Source: Bradyrhizobium sp. 190 (GTDB taxonomy: Bacteria; Pseudomonadota; Alphaproteobacteria; Rhizobiales; Xanthobacteraceae). Taken from it: a stretch of DNA of 64,000 bases. Shown one piece after another: positions 9,442 to 18,027 of the stretch. The notes beneath the pieces are model-generated. The model did no database searches. It saw nothing but the letters and a program-made list of their open reading frames with translations, and was not told the DNA's origin. Location of the stretch: the NCBI RefSeq assembly GCF_023073415.1, contig NZ_JADPJL010000012.1, positions 508,501-572,500 of the forward strand, written 5' to 3'. The position numbers were made by a program, and so were the translations under genes. Positions within the stretch are counted from its first letter, which is position 1. Each line of letters opens with the position of its first letter.

Positions 9442-9639
9442 ATGATAGAACAACCAGATTCGAACGAACTCAGTGCTCAGGCGCTTTTTGCATTTGGCAT
9501 ATCCGAGGTGTCGCTTGCGACCAAGCCATCCGACAGAATCGCCCTTGCAATCGATGCCGAACATTACACGGCCGCCGGGATCATTATTTCCTCCGCTGCC
9601 GTGTTGGTATTGCTGTTTACTGGTTTGCTCTCTTCGTAG
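9442..9639 (+). CDS. Small putative membrane protein
   Basis: This 65-residue ORF starts at ATG 9442 (an in-frame TTG lies at 9424). It has a polar first half and a single hydrophobic segment at the C-terminus, GIIISSAAVLVLLFTGLL, suggesting a tail-anchored or one-span membrane protein. I recognise no family. It lies between the repeated operator at 9345-9391 and the MarR gene, so it may be the regulator's target. It could also be a chance ORF. Confidence 0.35.
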   Translation: MIEQPDSNELSAQALFAFGISEVSLATKPSDRIALAIDAEHYTAAGIIISSAAVLVLLFTGLLSS

Positions 9640-9752
9640 GCGCAGTTTTGCCGCACGTCGGGCGCGAAGACTTGCCCGAACAATCGTCTTCACCGCAAAG
9701 GCAACGACAATCAGGAACAGTGAAGCTGCTAACGGCGTGAGGAAGGGAAGCT

Positions 9753-10265
9753 GTGTCAGCGATGAGGAAGAACAAGATACGACAACGCGAGATCGAAAAT
9801 TTGGACATCATCAAGCGCTTCACGTTACAGATTTCCTCCATTAACTGTCGCCTTGGGGAGGTCCGCCAGATCTGGGCCAAGACCCTTGGCATCAGCGGTC
9901 CGCAATGGATGATCCTGATTGCCATCTCCGATCTCGAAAAGGACGGCGGCGTGCCGGTCAAGGTGGTGTCGAAGCTGCTTCACGTCGATCCGTCGTTCGT
10001 CACCACCCAGTCCAAGCGTCTGGAGCAGAAAGGCCTGCTACGCCGCCTGTCATCGCCTATCGATGGCAGGGTGGTTCAGATGTCGCTGACCGAAAAGACG
10101 CGGAAGAATCTCGCAAGCCTTGACGCACAGTACGGCGCGATCAAAGAATTCGTTTTTAAAGAGTTCGACGAGAAGGAACTGATCGTGTTCAGTACGAAAC
10201 TCGCCACGCTTGACAATCGTCTTGAGAAGGCTTGCCTGAAACTCGCGTCGGATTTCGATTTTTGA
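9753..10265 (+). CDS. MarR-family transcriptional regulator
   Basis: This 170-residue winged-helix repressor has the MarR core: LGISGPQWMIL, a recognition-helix region around DPSFVTTQSKRLEQKG, and a wing with DGRVVQMSLTEK. I used GTG 9753, which follows the purine-rich GGAAGGGAAG; ATG 9762 is an alternative. It is clearly paralogous to the MarR at 50456-51010, which controls a porin-side intergenic region. MarR proteins of this sort usually repress transport or catabolic genes and release DNA on binding aromatic acids or CoA thioesters; the ligand here is unknown. Confidence 0.9.
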   Translation: MSAMRKNKIRQREIENLDIIKRFTLQISSINCRLGEVRQIWAKTLGISGPQWMILIAISDLEKDGGVPVKVVSKLLHVDPSFVTTQSKRLEQKGLLRRLSSPIDGRVVQMSLTEKTRKNLASLDAQYGAIKEFVFKEFDEKELIVFSTKLATLDNRLEKACLKLASDFDF

Positions 10266-10365
10266 GAAAGGCCCGATCAGACGTTGCGGATCGCCAACGG
10301 ACTGCAGGCGACAAAAAGCAAATGCGGCGATTAGGTTCGCGTCGTCGTGACGGAGCCAGGATGCG

Positions 10366-10515
10366 TACCGAGGCGCCGAGCGGCGGGATACAAATATCCT
10401 CAGAAAGGTGTGGATGCCGCGGAAGTTGTCGCCGACAGCGGAGCGTGTGATGTTGACGGCATCGCCGGCGCGGCCTTTGAGGTAGCAGTGATCGAGGCGG
10501 TCTTCTACAGGCCAT
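10366..10515 (-). pseudogene. IS5-family transposase C-terminal relic
   Basis: The minus strand reads through DHCYLKGRAGDAVN and then SAVGDNFRGI with alternating hydrophobic residues. This matches the ending of IS5-type transposases, in which LKG..GDA.N..L.A.GHN is the conserved C-terminal block. There is no upstream catalytic domain and no intact ORF. The rest of 10516-10730 contains nothing else I can assign. Confidence 0.6.
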
Positions 10516-10735
10516 AAACGAGCTTAAGCAACAACAACCCGATCATCCGGGTCTCGATCGAAGAGCTGAAATCGGTGCTCACTCTACTGCCAGAGTTCTT
10601 ACAGCGTAGCTGGGTAGAGGCTTCTGCGGAGGATCAGATCTTTCAACTCAAGTTCGTTAATGCGGTATTATGACGCAAACGCCACAAGACAATTGAGCGA
10701 AGCGGCCCCACTTTTCGGTACTGGCCTGTACCCCT

Positions 10736-10770
10736 AGTGGCCTAGTTTAAGATAGACAGTGGCCTAGTTT
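10736..10770. repeat. Direct repeat AGTGGCCTAGTTT, likely IS21-type end
   Basis: Two identical 13-base copies lie at 10736-10748 and 10758-10770, 22 bases apart. A weaker partial copy (ACTGGCCTGT) lies just upstream near 10730. Serial short repeats of this look are found at the ends of IS21-family elements, so this may be the remaining end of one. No IstA/IstB gene is present. Confidence 0.45.
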
Positions 10771-10836
10771 GATTTGGGAACCGCAGGAACGGTTTACCGA
10801 ACAGGGTTAGATATCCTTCAAGAGAAGGAACAGCCA

Positions 10837-11025
10837 GTGCCAACCAGCTTAGGTAATAAGGGCGAAGCGATCCCCGCTCGCGACGAACCGGTAGATACGG
10901 AGAAGCCGGATCGGGTCCAATATTGGACGGATCGCTTTGGCTGCACCGAGGAGCAATTGAAGGCGGCTATCGCCGCAGTTGGTCCGATGGCGAGCAAGGT
11001 TGAGGTTTACGTGAAAGGGCAGTGA
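10837..11025 (+). CDS. DUF3606 domain small protein
   Basis: This 62-residue protein carries the DUF3606 pattern: RVQYWTDRFGCTEEQL then A.AAVGPMASKVEVYV. Family members are 55-70 residues, which supports the GTG start at 10837; AAGAGAAGGA lies just upstream, and an earlier TTG at 10774 would add an odd tail. A good Rho-independent terminator follows directly at 11028. Function is unknown. It is probably a real single-gene unit stranded among relics. Confidence 0.75.
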   Translation: MPTSLGNKGEAIPARDEPVDTEKPDRVQYWTDRFGCTEEQLKAAIAAVGPMASKVEVYVKGQ

Positions 11026-11027
11026 AC

Positions 11028-11060
11028 GAGGCTGCCTCAGTTGGCGGCCTCTTTCATTTT
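11028..11060 (+). terminator. Rho-independent terminator after the DUF3606 gene
   Basis: The stem is GAGGCTGCC / GGCGGCCTC with a TCAGTT loop, followed by TTTCATTTT. It begins three bases after the stop codon. Confidence 0.8.
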
Positions 11061-11086
11061 AAAGACCGCTTCATTTTAAAGACCGC
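11053..11086. repeat. Tandem 17-base duplication
   Basis: TTCATTTTAAAGACCGC occurs twice in direct contact (11053-11069 and 11070-11086). The first copy includes the T-run of the terminator, so this looks like slippage at the end of the DUF3606 unit. Confidence 0.8.
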
Positions 11087-11156
11087 GCCGTTGTCTTTTT
11101 CCGGTTCGTCGTCGAATGGCAATTGATACTGCTCACCATAGCGGGGCGAAGCTGAG

Positions 11157-11561
11157 CTAGCTTCCTAATACAATCGAGTAGTCACTGCTTGCAGACATGT
11201 AGGCTACGATCGCACCAAGGTGTTCTCCAAGTTTCTGATAGCCGATATTATGCGTCAGCCCTTGTGACAAAGCCCCTTTACATCGGCCACTCTCCGTTTT
11301 GAGAGTAACCTCCTTTAATTCATTCAAAACGCCGGGAGCTAGCCGCTTGTATGCGATGTCGTTTGTGAGCGTGCCAAAGTATTGAGGCCGCTTGACGGAT
11401 TCGGCCGAATAATCGAGGCCGCGCAACCGGAACAATCCAGCGTAGTAATTGTCAGGAAAAGCCTTCAACCAAGGCTGCAATTCTTTAGCAACGAACGCTT
11501 CTAGAATTCGAGCGAGAGAATTTCGTGTTCGGTCGTATTGATATCCGGAAGATCGGCCGGC
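11157..11561 (-). pseudogene. P63C-domain protein, C-terminal fragment
   Basis: Reading the minus strand gives GYQYDRTRNSLARILEAF, then ELQPWLKAFPDNYY, FRLRGLDY, KRPQYFGTLTNDIAYKRLAP and a final REHLGA-type segment. This order is the hallmark of the P63C domain, found in phage-derived and integrative-element proteins of unknown function. The upstream half (before about 11561) is not open in this frame and no start codon is visible, so this is the tail of a lost gene. The true family continues a little beyond the stop. Confidence 0.75.
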
Positions 11562-12304
11562 ACAAAGTAGGCGGTTACCCGCGCACGTTCGGCGGATGCT
11601 GCTAAGCAGTCAACGTTCCAGTCAATCTGATAGATATGTTAGGTGAACTATTTAGATAAGCATTACTTGCAACGTAACTGGGGATTTGATAAAGATCATT
11701 GGGCGGTAGCAGGCGTGTCGTTCGCTTCAACGCTTTCTTGTTTCTCCTCCCGGAGACGGCGATGACGAGCATTGTCGCTGATGCTGGGCCGGCACCTCGG
11801 TGCCGGCCCCTTTTCTTGGAATGAGGACAGGGTGGCTGCCGCCCGGATCATCGGATACGTCAATTCGGCCGAATTCTCTTACTGCAAGGTGCAGGCGTTG
11901 CTCTCACATATTCCCTCTTGCGAGAGTGACGGACGCGTCCGAACGCTTCAACGAGAACTCAACGGGCCATTCAAGTGTGCGTGATCCCGCAATCCATGGT
12001 GAGTGTCAGATGTGCAACTTATGTTTGACGCGCCTCAGGCGTCGCGTGGGAATTGACGCGAACCTATCGTCTGGATCGGCTCGGACAGAAGGATCGGAAA
12101 GTGATTCGGAAACGGCTCCTATTGTGGCTCCAAGGTCGGCGCCGCCTGCTCGCCATACGCGTACGCGTGATCTTGCGCACAGTTCGAAAATTCGATGATG
12201 CAATGGAACGTGTGTGGGATCTGAAGTGACTTCGGTACCTTGCAGTTCGAGGACCGCAAGCGAGCCGGGCGCAGCGGCTTGGCCTGCTACGATATCGTTG
12301 TAAT
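11562..12304. other. Stretch without a supported gene
   Basis: Several ORFs of 60-130 codons overlap in all frames, but none has a recognisable motif or a convincing ribosome site. The one clear structure is a terminator-like hairpin at 11786-11817. The stretch lies between two gene fragments and is probably decayed DNA. Confidence 0.6.
11786..11817 (+). terminator. Strong Rho-independent terminator hairpin without a parent gene
   Basis: GGGCCGGCAC and GTGCCGGCCC form a 10-11 bp stem closed by a CTCG-type tetraloop, followed by TTTTCTT. No intact gene lies upstream on the plus strand, so its gene has been lost. Confidence 0.75.
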
Positions 12305-12622
12305 GATACGAGTATCCGCTGAAGTCGAAGCGGTGATCGACGAGATGCCGTCTGTTCGGGAGACCGTCGTCGTGCGCAGACCACATGCCGACTTCGGCGA
12401 GTGCGTCGTCGCCTTCGTCATCCCGGCTGACACGAACCGGCCGCCCGCCGTCAAGACGTCATTCAAAGGGTCAAGAGCAGCCTTGCGAACTACAAGGTTC
12501 CCAAACAGGTGATCGTGGTCGACGATCTGCCCCGCAACACCATGGGCAAGGTGCTGAAGAATGAAATGCTGGCGTCGCTGCCGGCCGCGTCGAGCCGCAC
12601 CTACGCGACGCGTGGGAACTGA
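12305..12622 (+). pseudogene. Acyl-CoA (malonyl-CoA-type) synthetase C-terminal fragment, frameshifted
   Basis: The last roughly 105 codons of an AMP-forming acyl-CoA synthetase are present: VSAEVEAVIDEMPSV then PHADFGECVVAFV in one frame. A shift near 12455 is followed by RVKSSLANYKVPKQV, VDDLPRNTMGKVLKNEM and a stop at 12620. The block PRNTMGKVLK contains the conserved catalytic lysine of the family. The adenylation domain is absent, so it cannot work. The tail looks most like malonyl-CoA synthetases. Such an enzyme would suit a CoA-dependent pathway like the one in this window. Confidence 0.8.
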
Positions 12623-12936
12623 TGACGAAGTCAGAACCGCGGCCACTCGCACCGGCATCCCGACTAATCGCGCGGCACTGCCAAAGCTGCTCTTAAATTA
12701 CTTGATTGGTGACCCGCAAAATTGCTAGATAGCCGACCAGCAAGTGCTTATCGCGGAGCGTGGATAAATGACGCAGTATCACTTGTTGGAGTTGCCTCTC
12801 CAGCTGCCTCGTACCTGACCAGATACCGCTGGAAAACTGCACTCACTTATCCGCAGCACGCGAGGAATGCCTTCGATTGATCAAGTCGTGTTCGGAGCGA
12901 TTTAACTCGAGCCGAACAGCGTTTGCAGGAGGTCAC
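12623..12936. other. Intergenic stretch before an enoyl-CoA hydratase
   Basis: No gene is supported in these 314 bases. A sequence ACCAGCAAGTG at 12736-12746 differs by one base from the operator core ACCAACAAGTG found in front of other catabolic operons in the window. A strong ribosome site AGGAGGT ends the stretch. Confidence 0.5.
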
Positions 12937-13723
12937 ATGGGTAGCGGCCGGGTCATCATTTATACTGTTGAGGAGCGGGTCGCGACGATCGTGTTGAATC
13001 GGCCCGAAAGGCTGAATGCGTGGACGCCCATCATGGCTCGTGAGTTGAGAGAGACTTTATACGATGCCGGTGAGCGTGAGGACGTCAGTGTCATCGTCCT
13101 GACAGGGGCAGGGCGCAGCTTCTGCGCCGGCGCCGATTTGAGGCTGCTCGATGGCACTCTTGAGGCGCCAGGCCACACTTCGAGCGCATTGAACGATCCT
13201 CTAGGCGAATGCTCATTCATTCGCTCAGTGGCCAAACCCATCATCGGAGCTATCAACGGATCAGCCGCGGGGCTCGGCCTGGCTCTGGCGTTATACTGCG
13301 ACATAAGATTTGCCGCGGAAAATGCCGTCTTCATTACCTCCTTCGGCCCACGAGGCCAAATTGCAGAGCATGGGATAGCCCGGCTACTTCGCCGCCTGAT
13401 GGGATCTGCGTGTGCGTCTGGTGCTTCGTTCTCGTCGCCTTGCATCTCCGCCGCTCAAGCGCTTCAATGCGGTTTGGTCACTCGTGTTTGCGAGCCCGAC
13501 AAGCTGCTTCAAGAGGCGAAGTCATTCGCGTTGAGTTTGGCCCAAAATGCATCTCCCAGGTCGCTGGAGGCCATAAAGAGGCAAATCTACGTTAGCGCGG
13601 ATCAATCGTTGGAAGAAGCTCTCGGGATAGCGGATATGAGGGAATGAGAATGTTCACTACCGACGATTTCCAAGAGAGGTGCCCCAATTCAAGGAACTGA
13701 CTACCGCGACTTACGGGCGATAA
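12937..13723 (+). pseudogene. Enoyl-CoA hydratase/isomerase, decayed by frameshifts
   Basis: ATG 12937 follows AGGAGGT by 4 bases. The first 150 residues look functional: VATIVLNRPERLNAW, GAGRSFCAGADL (oxyanion-hole region) and the AINGSAAGLGLALAL segment. Around 13405-13440 the reading frame gives an odd cysteine/serine run, while the +1 frame gives RVRLVLRSRR, which is what the family has there; a pair of compensating indels is likely. The open frame then stops at 13647, but the expected tail FTTDDFQE is found in a second frame and VPQFKE...TYGR in a third, ending at 13723. The gene is probably inactive, or at best encodes a shortened protein of 236 residues. Confidence 0.8.
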
Positions 13724-13874
13724 GTTGGCAATTTGGTAGTCAAGACGGATAGCAGCCTGCTTCAAGGCATCATTAGAGACTGGAGGGGGGCGCGTTAGGA
13801 AGCCCCGTTTTTGGAAGACCGATTCCATGTTCGACAGACATCGAACGCCCAGTAGCGCTCGGTCCCGAAAGTAG

Positions 13875-14147
13875 GTGCTGGCCACGATGCGCGATCTGGC
13901 TGGTCAGGGGCTGACCATGATCGTGGTCACGTACGAAATTGGCTTTGCGCGGGCAACTGCCGACCGGGTTGTGTTCGTGGACGAGGGGATCGTGGTCGAG
14001 CAAGGCCCGCCCGATGAGATGCTGGTCAATCCAAAGCACGCCCGTACCCAGGCGTTCCTTGGCCGAATATGTTCGGGTCAAGACTTGACCGCTAAATGCA
14101 GCACGCTGTGCAGATCGCAGCCGCCATGCCGAAGATTTCAGCGGTAG
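13875..14147 (+). pseudogene. Polar amino acid ABC transporter ATPase (GlnQ/HisP type), C-terminal fragment
   Basis: The ORF starts directly after an in-frame TAG and reads VLATMRDLAGQGLTMIVV, then the switch region TYEIGFARATADRVVF, EGPP-like EQGPPDEM and HARTQAFLGRI. These are the last 65 or so residues of an amino acid ABC ATPase. In the switch motif the usual THE is TYE, so the catalytic histidine is gone. Walker A and B and the signature are missing. Residues after about 14070 are unrelated. Confidence 0.8.
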
Positions 14148-14286
14148 GCCAGCTCCTAATATAGAGCGGCAGATATTTGCGGGTGACGAGGTGCCATTGG
14201 CCAATCAGGGTGCGCCGGATGACTCGCGAGCTTGAAAAGGCGCGCTGTCCCGCGCTCAGGTTCCTGAACGGTCTTGATTAAAAAAC

Positions 14287-14314
14287 TTGACATACGACCA
14301 ACAAGTGACAGAAT
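14287..14314 (+). promoter_or_regulatory. Shared promoter/operator, copy 1 (livHMGFK operon)
   Basis: A perfect -35 TTGACA (14287-14292), 16-base spacer and -10 CAGAAT (14309-14314). The spacer holds GACCAACAAGT. It shares almost every base with copies at 28552, 42630 and (minus strand) 63786, and with copies 2 and 4 it shares the following 55 or so bases of leader as well (GAGCCCTGA.CATGGGCC). The leader to the livH start is about 150 bases. Confidence 0.8.
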
Positions 14315-14473
14315 TGGGGGAAGAGAGCCCTGATCATGGGCCAAAGGAGACAATGTGACAGGGAGAGACAACTGGAGGCGGAGACTGCCATTTGCATTGA
14401 CCCGCCTTGGGGCGCGCGCTCATGCGGTCCGGCCATGCGCATTCGCTGTCACTCTTTGGATGCGGGGGCGTGC

Positions 14474-15382
14474 ATGACGTTTACCGCACTGATGCTCGGC
14501 GTCGTCACTGGGTTGGCTTTCGCCAGCATGTTCGTCCTCATCTCGACCAGTCTGACCCTCGTAGTTGCGGCGAGCGGAGTGTTCAACTTCGCGCAGGGCA
14601 CTCTGGTGATGGCTGGCGCCGTCCTGGCTTACCTGCTTGGCGTGAACCTTGGCTGGCCGATCCTCGCCGTTGTCGCCGCACTTGTGGGCATCGGGGTATT
14701 GGGCGGCCTGATCACGTACTTCGTAGCCGTCTGGCCTGCGATGGGCCGGTCACGCTCATTCGCACACACGGCGATCCTGACGACGATTGGTCTGGGGACG
14801 GCTGCGAATGCGCTGGTTGCACTCGTATTCGGCGGCGAAGCCTGGGTGGTGCCTTCGTATGTGACGGACACGCCCGTCCATGCGGGTTCCGTGCCGATCA
14901 GGCCCATTTACATCGTGATGATCGTTGCAGGTGCTGGCCTGACGATCCTGGTGGACCGCATCATTCGGCGCACTGCGTTGGGCAACATATTTCGGGCGAC
15001 GCTAGAGGATCCCGAAGGTGCATTGCTGATGGGAATTGACACCCGGAAGGTGGTCACATTGTCATTCGCGGTAGCCGGCGGGTTGTCAGCGTTGGCCGGA
15101 TTCCTGATGGCGCCCGTGATTAATGCCTCCGCGTACTCCGCTCAAGAACTCGGCTTTCTCGGATTTGCCGGAATGGCTATTGGCGGCTTTGGGAGCTTTC
15201 CGGGTGCGCTGGCCGGCGGGGTGATCGTCGGGCTCTTCTACGGCATAGTTCCGGTATTCCTGGATCCGCATCTGGCAGTCCCGATTCTTTGGGCGGTGGT
15301 CATCGCGGTTCTTATGTTGCGACCCATGGGCCTCCTTGGGACGGCGGGCCTGTTCGGATCCGCTCGATCGCGCGAGATCTGA
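14474..15382 (+). CDS. livH: Branched-chain amino acid-type ABC transporter permease, LivH family
   Basis: This 302-residue inner-membrane permease has about eight hydrophobic segments and the LivH features SGVFNFAQGTLVMAGA near the N-terminus and SALAGFLMAPV with GFLGFAGMAIGGFG further on. I chose ATG 14474 (MTFTALMLG...); the open frame extends back to 14336 but those 46 codons are polar leader sequence shared with the copy at 28738, where the same region is closed by stops. It is the first gene of a five-gene importer operon behind the shared promoter. The cargo is unknown. A truncated copy of its first 100 codons lies at 28738. Confidence 0.92.
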   Translation: MTFTALMLGVVTGLAFASMFVLISTSLTLVVAASGVFNFAQGTLVMAGAVLAYLLGVNLGWPILAVVAALVGIGVLGGLITYFVAVWPAMGRSRSFAHTAILTTIGLGTAANALVALVFGGEAWVVPSYVTDTPVHAGSVPIRPIYIVMIVAGAGLTILVDRIIRRTALGNIFRATLEDPEGALLMGIDTRKVVTLSFAVAGGLSALAGFLMAPVINASAYSAQELGFLGFAGMAIGGFGSFPGALAGGVIVGLFYGIVPVFLDPHLAVPILWAVVIAVLMLRPMGLLGTAGLFGSARSREI

Positions 15383-15395
15383 TGACGGATAGAAC

Positions 15396-17294
15396 ATGAA
15401 CTTGCAGAGCCAAGAAGCTTCATCCGCCCTCGATTTCGACGTGCCTTTAAGCAGTGCTTCGGGCAGGCTGGCGGGCTTGCGCATGAGCGTAGCCAATTCT
15501 CGTCGCCTGGGGACTATTCTCGCAGTGTGTCTCCTTTGCGCGCTCGCGACCGCACCACTGCTGACTAGCAGCTCGTTTGGACTGGCCCGCTTCGTCGTGG
15601 TCGTCGCCTACCTCCTTGCAGCTATCGCCCTCAACTTGGTGATGGGATATGCGGGGGAGTTCGTCCTGGCCCACCCTGTGATTATGGGCGTGGCGGCCTA
15701 CGCCGCAGGCATCCTTGATACGGTCTTCGGCTGGCCGGCGGCATTCGCCCTTCCGTCCGCGGTGTTGGTGGGAACTGCTGCAGGTCTCTTGGTGATGTTG
15801 CCAGGATTGCGCGTGCGAGGCTGGTACTACGCATTGATCACGATGTTCGCCGTTCTTGTGCTGCCGCCGATCGTGGTGATAGGCGCGGCTTGGACCGGGG
15901 GAGAAGACGGTTTAAGTGGGATCCGGCCGCTAACCCTATTTGGTACCGCCCTACCTGATTGGGCGCTGTTCGAGATGGCTCTAGGGATGTTAGCCCTCGT
16001 ATGGTGGAGTCTGGATAACTTCACGCGTTCCGGATGGGGGTATCGGCTGCGCGCCTTGCGCGACGCACGTCAAGCCGCGGAGGCTACAGGAATCAACCTG
16101 ACGGAAACCCGTTTGGTCGTCTATGTGCTGACAGCCATCCCGGCTGCAATGGCTGGCGTGATTCTGACCTACAGTAGCCGCTTCGTAGGGATCGACGCGT
16201 TCGGTATCAACCTGATGCTCATGCTGTTGACCGGCGTGGTCTTGGGTGGCCCGGGGACGCGCTGGGGCCCTGTCGTAGGCATGGCGCCTCTGCTGGCGCT
16301 AAGTTTCTGGGTGGGTCCCTTCAGTCCGTACAACGCCGTTGGCCTGGGCGTGGGCCTTTTAGTAGGAGCGATAGTTTTTCCGGACGGCATCATGGCAGCT
16401 CTCCAGCGCCGCCTTCTCCGGCCAAATGTAGCTCCGATCGAGAGCAGGCCAGACTTACTGGAGCTGTCGGAGGTGGCCGATGGTCTGCGCGCCGCCAGCG
16501 ACTCTGCCACGTCCCCTCACATCCTGCGCGTTTCAGGCGTGAGCAAGCAGTTTGGCGGCCATCACGTGCTGAAGGGCGTTGAGTTCGAAATGCGGCGGGG
16601 CGCCGTGGTCGGTCTTGTTGGTCCGAACGGGTCGGGCAAGTCGACGCTGCTGAATGTGTTGTCCAGCTTCCTGCGTCCGGACGCAGGTTTCGTCGAGATT
16701 AACGGTGCGGATACCCGCGGCCTGCCGGTATTCAAGCTGGCACGCACGGGAGTCGGCCGTACCTTCCAGGTACCGCAATTGGTCGAGGAGTTCAGCACGA
16801 TCGAAAATATCGAACTCGGACTGGTTGCCGCAGAGCCGCGCGCCATCCTTTCGGCGCTGGCTTCAGGCAAGGGCGAGCGGCGGCGGGCTCGCCGGCGGCA
16901 CAAGCAGGCGCTGTCGACATTCCGTCTGATCGGACTGCCTGAGTCCGTGCGTAACTTGCCTGTTGAAACGCTGTCGCTTGGCCTGAAGCGAGTGGTAGAG
17001 GTCGGGCGTGCCATCGTTGGCAACCCCCACCTGATTCTTCTCGATGAACCGTGTGCTGGTCTTAACGACGAAGAACGGCATCGATTGGGCAAATTGCTTA
17101 AGACATTGCAGGGCATGGGCATCTCGGTCCTGGTCGTTGAGCACAACATGTCGTTCCTGCTCAGCATCTGTGAGGAGCTTGTGCTGCTGGAGTCCGGCAA
17201 GGTCACGTGCACGGCGCGCGTCGACGAGCCAATGCCCGAACCACTCGTCGCGTACCTGAACTTGCGCGCGCCGAACGAGGAGGCGCGGCCATGA
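15396..17294 (+). CDS. Fused LivM permease and LivG ATPase
   Basis: This 632-residue protein joins a permease and a nucleotide-binding subunit of the same importer. Residues about 30-345 are a LivM-type membrane domain with several hydrophobic helices and the LivM loop ALRDARQAAEATGIN. Residues about 370-632 are a LivG ATPase with Walker A GPNGSGKST, the motif GVGRTFQVPQLV, a degenerate signature region (ETLSLGLKRVVEVGRA) and Walker B LILLDEPCAGL. Such livM-livG fusions occur in proteobacteria. It starts 14 bases after livH and overlaps livF by four bases (ATGA). The signature is LSLGLKR instead of LSxGxQR, as in several fused homologues. Confidence 0.93.
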   Translation: MNLQSQEASSALDFDVPLSSASGRLAGLRMSVANSRRLGTILAVCLLCALATAPLLTSSSFGLARFVVVVAYLLAAIALNLVMGYAGEFVLAHPVIMGVAAYAAGILDTVFGWPAAFALPSAVLVGTAAGLLVMLPGLRVRGWYYALITMFAVLVLPPIVVIGAAWTGGEDGLSGIRPLTLFGTALPDWALFEMALGMLALVWWSLDNFTRSGWGYRLRALRDARQAAEATGINLTETRLVVYVLTAIPAAMAGVILTYSSRFVGIDAFGINLMLMLLTGVVLGGPGTRWGPVVGMAPLLALSFWVGPFSPYNAVGLGVGLLVGAIVFPDGIMAALQRRLLRPNVAPIESRPDLLELSEVADGLRAASDSATSPHILRVSGVSKQFGGHHVLKGVEFEMRRGAVVGLVGPNGSGKSTLLNVLSSFLRPDAGFVEINGADTRGLPVFKLARTGVGRTFQVPQLVEEFSTIENIELGLVAAEPRAILSALASGKGERRRARRRHKQALSTFRLIGLPESVRNLPVETLSLGLKRVVEVGRAIVGNPHLILLDEPCAGLNDEERHRLGKLLKTLQGMGISVLVVEHNMSFLLSICEELVLLESGKVTCTARVDEPMPEPLVAYLNLRAPNEEARP

Positions 17295-18007
17295 GTCTTA
17301 ACGTCGCGAACCTATCGGCGTACTACGGGCAATCGCGCGTACTTTGGGATCTGTCGCTGACGGCCCCTAGGGGCGGCGTCGTCGGAGTGCTCGGACGCAA
17401 TGGTGCCGGAAAGACTACGCTGCTTCGCTCTATCGCCGGACTTCACCGGCATGTCACCGGAAGCGTCATCGCAAATGACGTCCAAATCTGCGGCTGGCGG
17501 GCAGATCAAGTCGCGCGGCAAGGCGTCACGCTCTCGCGCGAAGGCGGCCGCTTGCCCGGTTCACTGACCGTGTACGACAACCTCATGTTGGGTCGCCGCC
17601 TTGCATTGGGCCGGGGCAAGCCGCCGCGCGACCTCGCGGACGTGTGGAAGTGGTTTCCGCTGCTTGAGCCCTTGGCAGGCCGCGCGGCCGCGCTGCTGAG
17701 CGGCGGGCAGCGACAGGCACTGGTCCTCGCCGTCGCCTTCATCTCGAATCCCACGGTGTTGTTGCTTGATGAGCCGTCGGCGGGGCTGGCACCGCCTGTG
17801 GCGCGCGATCTCTTCAGCACGATCCGCGAACTCGCGAACCACGGTCTTACGGTGCTCGTGGTGGAACAGGCTCCTGCTTGGCTCGTCGGTGTCGCGGACG
17901 ATTGCTATCTGCTCGAAGTGGGAAAAGTTGTTGATCACGGGTCACTGGAGCGGCTGATGCACGGCATCGAGCACGATATCAACAAGGCTCGTCCTGTCGT
18001 TAGTTGA
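17291..18007 (+). CDS. livF: ABC transporter ATP-binding protein, LivF type
   Basis: This 238-residue ATPase completes the importer. Walker A GRNGAGKTT, signature LLSGGQRQAL, Walker B VLLLDEPSAGL and the H-loop region VVEQAP are visible; the switch residue after VVEQ is Ala-Pro, not the usual Gln/His-containing form. The ATG at 17291 overlaps the livMG stop (ATGA), so translation is probably coupled; the open frame extends back to 17207 but inside livMG. It is followed at 20 bases by the binding-protein gene. Confidence 0.92.
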   Translation: MSLNVANLSAYYGQSRVLWDLSLTAPRGGVVGVLGRNGAGKTTLLRSIAGLHRHVTGSVIANDVQICGWRADQVARQGVTLSREGGRLPGSLTVYDNLMLGRRLALGRGKPPRDLADVWKWFPLLEPLAGRAAALLSGGQRQALVLAVAFISNPTVLLLDEPSAGLAPPVARDLFSTIRELANHGLTVLVVEQAPAWLVGVADDCYLLEVGKVVDHGSLERLMHGIEHDINKARPVVS

Positions 18008-18027
18008 ACCTTCAAAAGGAGAAGCGG

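Noticed and set aside
14336..14473. An N-terminal extension of livH from ATG 14336
   Set aside because: The 46 codons are hydrophilic and cysteine-rich, unlike a permease start, and the same region is closed by a stop in the duplicate at 28600.
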